In this document: piece after piece, positions 7,917-10,337 of the stretch
Layout: each line of letters starts with the position of its first letter
How positions within the stretch are numbered: position 1 is the first letter of the stretch
Source: Proteiniphilum sp.
GTDB lineage: Bacteria > Bacteroidota > Bacteroidia > Bacteroidales > Dysgonomonadaceae
Length of the DNA stretch: 10,337 nt
Direction of reading: 5' to 3'
Assembly (NCBI GenBank): GCA_016649795.1
Contig: JAENWZ010000060.1
Location: 1-10,337 of the forward strand
Position numbers and translations under genes: made by a program
The notes under the pieces: model-generated
The model's database searches: none
Told to the model about the DNA's origin: nothing
The model's input: the letters and a program-made list of their open reading frames with translations, nothing else

Positions 7917-8006
7917 TTATTGTTTTATTGTGTTTGAAAAACCCATTATATGGAATAAAATGAAATTATCTTCTACTTCTGAATTACAATGAGGGCATGT
8001 TTTCAT
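7917..8006 (-). pseudogene. Remnant of a zinc-ribbon protein (N-terminal fragment, 29 codons)
   Basis: A short minus-strand frame starts with ATG at 8006 and ends with TAA at 7917, three bases before the esterase start. Its first residues, MKTCPHCNSEVEDNF, are those of small Bacteroidota zinc-ribbon proteins, in which a first CxxC pair is normally followed closely by a second (CWxC). Here the similarity ends after residue 15, the rest (ILFHIMGFSNTIKQ) has no cysteine, and the frame stops. It therefore looks like the 5' end of a broken gene. It could still be translated as a small leader peptide in front of the esterase, because it sits where a leader would. The family likeness is judged by eye. 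Confidence 0.5.
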
Positions 8007-8028
8007 ACGGTAATTTTATTTTAACAGG

Positions 8029-8046
8029 TAAAGATAATAATCTTTA
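8029..8046. repeat. Perfect inverted repeat, candidate operator or leader hairpin
   Basis: TAAAGAT, four bases (AATA), ATCTTTA: two perfect 7-base arms. It lies 23 bases upstream of the small minus-strand frame at 8006 and about 115 bases before the esterase start. It could bind a regulator of the glycan cluster or form a weak hairpin in its leader. There is no U-run that would make it a terminator. Confidence 0.5.
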
Positions 8047-8048
8047 AC

Positions 8049-8079
8049 AACAATTTGCCTCCTTTTGTGTTAAATTGTT
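8049..8079. repeat. Perfect 8-base inverted repeat with 15-base spacer
   Basis: AACAATTT (8049-8056) and AAATTGTT (8072-8079) are perfect complements. The pair begins two bases after the 8029-8046 dyad, in the gap between the minus-strand glycan cluster and the plus-strand genes. The arms are A+T-rich, so chance is possible. The adjacency to another dyad in a divergent intergenic region is what makes it worth recording. Confidence 0.4.
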
Positions 8080-8097
8080 TTACATCAAGACAAAAAG

Positions 8098-8113
8098 CTT
8101 ATGGTCTTATGGT
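8098..8113. repeat. Tandem direct repeat CTTATGGT x2
   Basis: The octamer CTTATGGT occurs twice head to tail at 8098-8105 and 8106-8113 in the divergent gap. It may be a paired half-site or replication slippage; nothing else supports a function. Confidence 0.35.
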
Positions 8114-8185
8114 AGAACATTATACTAAACGAGTTGACTCCGTTGGTTCTTGAATATTGAAAGAGTCACCCTGAAACATTCTCCT

Positions 8186-8365
8186 ATGGCAGAACTGAAA
8201 ACAAAACAACACGACGGTGAGGTCTCCGCATTTATCAATGCTTTCGCGGATAGTGAGCTAAAACGCCAAGACAGTTTTGAGCTGGTAGAACTGATGCGGG
8301 AGGTGACCGGTTTTGAGCCTAAGATGTGGGGTGACTCGATGATCGGCTATCTGAAGACATCCTAA
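8186..8365 (+). pseudogene. Truncated DUF1801-family protein
   Basis: From the ATG at 8186 the frame encodes 59 residues. MAELKTKQ at the start and then RQDSFELVELMREVTGFEPKMWG at about 27-49 (two adjoining pieces) match the N-terminal half of DUF1801 proteins, small cytoplasmic proteins of unknown function usually about 130-150 residues long. The expected continuation after MWGxSxxGF (a HYKY segment, then the TGFSPRK region) is absent in all three frames, and the protein stops after YLKTS. The next 23 codons after the TAA are open in the same frame and end in a second TAA at 8435-8437. They include LEKIIPLIPEGKGLFDKYK, which looks like the C-terminus of some other protein. This is best read as an internal deletion that joined two genes. 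A TTG at 8150 extends the frame but adds nothing family-like. Confidence 0.6.
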
Positions 8366-8447
8366 CGTCTCTCCCGACTGGAAAAGATTATACCCCTGAT
8401 ACCTGAAGGAAAGGGGCTCTTTGATAAGTACAAATAAACATACAATA

Positions 8448-8876
8448 ATGGCAAACGATCAAACACCCAAAGTGACCGGCATCGGAGGAATCTTTTTCTT
8501 CTCCGACGATCCAGAGAAAATAAAAGAGTGGTACGGTAAGAACCTCGGACTGGAGGTGAACGAGTGGGGCTCCAACTTCGAATTCCGCAATGCCAACCGT
8601 CCGGAGGAGATCAACTACCTCCAGTGGAGTCCCTTTGAAAAAGGGAGCGACTATTTCGCCCCGTCCCGCAAAGAGTTTATGATCAACTACCGCGTACAGA
8701 ACATAGAGGGACTGGTGGAGCAGCTGAAGGAAAACGGCGTGACCATCCTGGATGAAATTGAGGCTTTTGAGTATGGAAAGTTCGTGCATATCATGGACGC
8801 AGAAGGCAACAAGATTGAGCTTTGGGAGCCCGTTGATTCCGTTTTTACGGAAATGGGATTGAAGAGCACGAAATAA
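8448..8876 (+). CDS. VOC (glyoxalase/bleomycin-resistance fold) family protein
   Basis: This 142-residue cytoplasmic protein consists of one vicinal-oxygen-chelate unit with two beta-alpha-beta-beta-beta modules. The first runs from VTGIGGIFFFSDDPEKIKEWYGKNLGL (two stretches, about 9-35) to FEFRN at about 45-49. The second runs from about 77 (EFMINYRVQNIEGLVEQLKE) to the closing FVHIMDAEGNKIELWEP at 112-128. E124 in the last strand is at the usual metal-ligand position. Families with this fold include glyoxalases, dioxygenases and antibiotic-binding proteins; the sequence does not tell which. The ATG at 8448 is preferred over a TTG at 8421, which would add non-conserved residues and overlap the DUF1801 tail. 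A 164-base gap containing the gpx promoter follows, so it is probably transcribed separately from gpx. Confidence 0.85.
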   Translation: MANDQTPKVTGIGGIFFFSDDPEKIKEWYGKNLGLEVNEWGSNFEFRNANRPEEINYLQWSPFEKGSDYFAPSRKEFMINYRVQNIEGLVEQLKENGVTILDEIEAFEYGKFVHIMDAEGNKIELWEPVDSVFTEMGLKSTK

Positions 8877-8952
8877 TTTTTTCCTTAAGAAGGAGTTAGT
8901 TGAATCCGTTGCAGAGATCTAACCCGGCAGGATGTAATTAATGTTAATGATA

Positions 8953-8970
8953 TATATCGCTTGCGATGTA
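8953..8970. promoter_or_regulatory. Candidate operator dyad over the gpx -33 box
   Basis: TATATCGC-TT-GCGATGTA is an 18-base palindrome with one mismatched pair; the inner ATCGC/GCGAT arms are perfect. The TTG of the -33 box lies at its centre, so a bound repressor would block RNA polymerase. The half-site ATCGCA/TGCGAT recurs at 8992-8997. The OhrR-type gene two positions downstream is the obvious candidate regulator; this is inference. Confidence 0.5.
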
Positions 8971-8990
8971 AAATATTTTGCATACTTTTG
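8960..8990 (+). promoter_or_regulatory. Bacteroidota-type promoter for gpx-ohrR
   Basis: CTTG (8960-8963), 19 bases, then TACTTTTG (8983-8990): the -7 box matches TAnnTTTG exactly and the -33 box matches three of four bases at the right spacing. The predicted start is near 8997, leaving a leader of about 45 A-rich bases before the gpx ATG at 9041. An imperfect palindrome (8966-8983) built on the perfect core AAAATATTTT fills the spacer, a common site for MarR-family operators. Confidence 0.65.
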
Positions 8991-9019
8991 TATCGCAGAC
9001 GATAATATCTGCAACGATA
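8991..9019. repeat. Dyad at the gpx transcription start
   Basis: TATC+GCAGA (8991-8999) pairs with TCTGC (9008-9012) and GATA (9016-9019), with three unpaired bases at 9013-9015. A smaller perfect dyad, TATCG-CAGA-CGATA, overlaps it at 8991-9004. It begins immediately after the -7 box and repeats the ATCGCA half-site seen over the -33 box, so a second operator is plausible. Confidence 0.4.
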
Positions 9020-9040
9020 TAAAATAATCAAAATAAAATA

Positions 9041-9523
9041 ATGGATACAAATTTTTACAGCTTCAAGGCGAATAATCTAAAGGGGAAAGAGGTATCAATG
9101 GATACTTATAAAGGGAAGACCATCCTGGTGGTAAATACCGCCAGCAAGTGCGGATTGACTCCCCAGTTTGAGGGTTTGGAAGCGCTATATAAGAAATACA
9201 AAGAGAAGGATCTCGTAATCCTTTGGTTCCCCTGTAATCAATTTGCGAATCAGGAGCCGGGTGATGAAAAGTCGATCTCGGAAGGGTGTTTGCTCAATTA
9301 TGGCGTTACCTTCCCCATGTTTTCAAAAGTGGATGTGAACGGGGATGATGCGCACGGGATATACAAGTACCTAAAGAAAGAGCTGGGTGGTTTCTTTGGT
9401 GGCAAGATCAAATGGAACTTCACCAAGTTCTTGATTGACAGTAACGGGAGAGCGGTTAAGCGTTTTTCACCCTTCACCAAACCGGAGGTAATCGACAACT
9501 ATCTGAGCAAGAAATTAAAATAA
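9041..9523 (+). CDS. Glutathione peroxidase family (Cys-type, thioredoxin-dependent peroxidase)
   Basis: This 160-residue enzyme reduces hydrogen peroxide and organic hydroperoxides in the cytoplasm. It has the peroxidatic cysteine C37 in NTASKCGLT, the active-site glutamine Q71 in FPCNQFANQEPG, and W125-N126 in KWNFTKFLID, completing the tetrad. C83 (EGCLLNYGVTFPMF) sits 46 residues after C37, the same spacing as Cys36/Cys82 of yeast Gpx3, so it is the likely resolving cysteine. Cys-type members of this kind are usually recharged by thioredoxin, not glutathione, which most Bacteroidota lack. The length is normal and no signal peptide is present. The MarR-family regulator starts seven bases after its stop, so the two form one transcript driven from the promoter at 8960-8990. 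Confidence 0.95.
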   Translation: MDTNFYSFKANNLKGKEVSMDTYKGKTILVVNTASKCGLTPQFEGLEALYKKYKEKDLVILWFPCNQFANQEPGDEKSISEGCLLNYGVTFPMFSKVDVNGDDAHGIYKYLKKELGGFFGGKIKWNFTKFLIDSNGRAVKRFSPFTKPEVIDNYLSKKLK

Positions 9524-9530
9524 GATCGAT

Positions 9531-9992
9531 ATGGAATATGAACAGTTAAAACTAAGCAATCAGATCTGTTTCCCGATCTATGCGGCATCACGGCTGATCA
9601 CACGCGAGTATCAGCCTCATCTGGAGAAACTGGGGATCACCTATCCCCAGTACTTGGTGCTGATGGTACTCTGGGAGGAGGATGGCATCACAGTGAACGA
9701 TATTGCCGGGAAACTGATACTCAACACCAACACCGTGACACCCCTGCTGAAGAGGATGGAGGCGATGGGAGTCATCACCCGAAAACGATCCGATAAAGAT
9801 GAACGGAAGGTACTGATCAACCTCACAGGGAAAGGTAAAGCAATGAGGGAGCAGGCAGCAGATATTCCCCTGCAACTGATGGGAGCACTGCAAAACAGTG
9901 TGATCAACCTTGACGAGCTGATGGTGATGAGGAATTACCTGAACCTGCTTGTCAGATCCCTGAAGGGAAAAGGGGGCGCTCCCTTGCTCTGA
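9531..9992 (+). CDS. ohrR: OhrR-type MarR-family organic-peroxide sensor/repressor
   Basis: This 153-residue dimeric winged-helix repressor resembles Bacillus subtilis OhrR along its length. LKLSNQICFPIYAASR at 6-21 contains the sensing cysteine C13. Y27 and Y38 lie 14 and 25 residues after it, exactly the spacing of Cys15, Tyr29 and Tyr40 in the Bacillus protein. GITYPQYLVLMVLWE at 35-49 leads into the helix-turn-helix (about 53-78, ending TPLLKRMEAMG), and the wing holds RKRSDKDERKVLINLT at 84-99. There is no second cysteine in the protein, so it should be of the one-cysteine class, inactivated by mixed disulfide or overoxidation. The known partner of OhrR is ohr, but here the neighbour is a glutathione peroxidase, seven bases upstream. 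Autoregulation through the dyads at 8953-9019 is likely. No terminator is evident after it. Confidence 0.9.
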   Translation: MEYEQLKLSNQICFPIYAASRLITREYQPHLEKLGITYPQYLVLMVLWEEDGITVNDIAGKLILNTNTVTPLLKRMEAMGVITRKRSDKDERKVLINLTGKGKAMREQAADIPLQLMGALQNSVINLDELMVMRNYLNLLVRSLKGKGGAPLL

Positions 9993-10134
9993 ATGAGCAT
10001 GCTATCAGTTATTTAACAAAAAGAATTGAACAATTTTGAATCAGAGTTGTCTTTATAACAGACAAAATGATCAGCTGCTCTCCGGAATTATCGACACAGT
10101 GCCGAAACAGGATGGTCAACAATTCAAACAATTT

Positions 10135-10337
10135 ATGCTAAAAACAACAATCTTTGACACAAACAACAAACCGAAACAATCGGAAAAAAGAGAGGTGATT
10201 GATTTCCTTTTCGAGAATCTTGAACAGTTTGGAGACCCTAAAAATCATATTGAAAAAGCAATTGATTACTCAACGAAGGAGTTTGACTCTTTTGGCGGAT
10301 TCACCATGTTGTTGCAGGAGGAGGATAAAATAATGGG
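10135..10337 (+). CDS. GNAT-family N-acetyltransferase, 3' partial
   Basis: A frame from ATG at 10135 stays open to the right edge, giving 67 residues of a protein that continues outside the window. MLKTTIFDTNN, then KREVIDFLFENLEQFGDPK and IEKAIDYSTKEFDSFGGF, followed by a strand (TMLLQEEDKIMG), match the first helices and first strands of a GNAT acetyltransferase. Enzymes of this kind transfer an acetyl group from acetyl-CoA to an amine. The acetyl-CoA-binding motif (Q/RxxGxG/A) would lie beyond the edge, so the family call rests on the N-terminal pattern alone. The same frame is open back to a TGA at 10027, with a TTG at 10036; the ATG is preferred because the upstream residues do not look like the family. 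It lies 142 bases after ohrR. Confidence 0.65.
   Translation, partial: MLKTTIFDTNNKPKQSEKREVIDFLFENLEQFGDPKNHIEKAIDYSTKEFDSFGGFTMLLQEEDKIM

Noticed and set aside
8388..8789. Minus-strand frame of 133 codons opposite the VOC gene
   Set aside because: The VOC fold on the plus strand explains the region; the reverse frame has no family features.
8882..8894. TCCTT-AAG-AAGGA after the VOC gene as a terminator
   Set aside because: The five-pair stem is weak with a three-base loop, and the T-run lies before it instead of after.
8941..9030. Small plus-strand frame MLMIYIACDV... upstream of gpx
   Set aside because: It coincides with the promoter and dyads, has no family likeness, and its start codon would lie upstream of the predicted transcription start.
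9966..9990. AAGGG...CCCTT hairpin at the end of ohrR as a terminator
   Set aside because: It lies inside the coding sequence and is followed by GCTCTGAATGAG, with no T-run.
1..10337. CRISPR array, tRNA, rRNA or insertion sequence
   Set aside because: No spaced repeats, cloverleaf with CCA end, rRNA core sequence, transposase or terminal inverted repeats were seen. The broken genes at 7917-8437 suggest rearrangement, but no mobile element remains there.

Overview
The window looks like a piece of a Bacteroidota chromosome, most likely order Bacteroidales. Two promoters fit the Bacteroidota form (TTTG or TTG, 19 bases, TAnnTTTG). Start regions are A-rich with little Shine-Dalgarno signal. The protein families are typical of the phylum: a LolA-like sorting protein beside FtsX-type permeases, and exported glycan-active enzymes. 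A genus cannot be named from the sequence alone.

Layout. (1) 1-3118, plus strand: the end of one ABC-transporter permease, a second permease overlapping it by four bases, and a periplasmic LolA-like protein. This is the right part of a LolCDE-type envelope transport operon whose ATPase probably lies to the left. (2) 3319-7913, minus strand, read right to left: an SGNH/GDSL esterase lipoprotein, an unassigned TIM-barrel protein with two glutamates placed like those of clan GH-A glycosidases, a calcineurin-like metallophosphoesterase lipoprotein, and a GH105 unsaturated-glucuronyl/galacturonyl hydrolase. A good promoter lies before the last two. Together they suggest removal of ester groups and unsaturated uronic acids from a pectin- or ulvan-type acidic glycan. 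No SusC/SusD pair, sulfatase or lyase is visible. (3) 7917-8437, a scarred junction: a 29-codon remnant of a zinc-ribbon protein on the minus strand, two inverted repeats, a tandem repeat, and a C-terminally truncated DUF1801 gene on the plus strand. (4) 8448-9992, plus strand: a VOC (glyoxalase-fold) protein, then a two-gene peroxide-defence unit of a Cys-type glutathione peroxidase and an OhrR-type MarR repressor, with a promoter set among several dyads. (5) 10135 to the right edge: the beginning of a GNAT acetyltransferase.

The most notable points are the unassigned GH-A-like enzyme with no signal peptide, the unusual gpx-ohrR pairing with its promoter/operator layout, and the two gene fragments facing each other at 7917-8437, which point to a past rearrangement at the edge of the A+T-richer glycan cluster.
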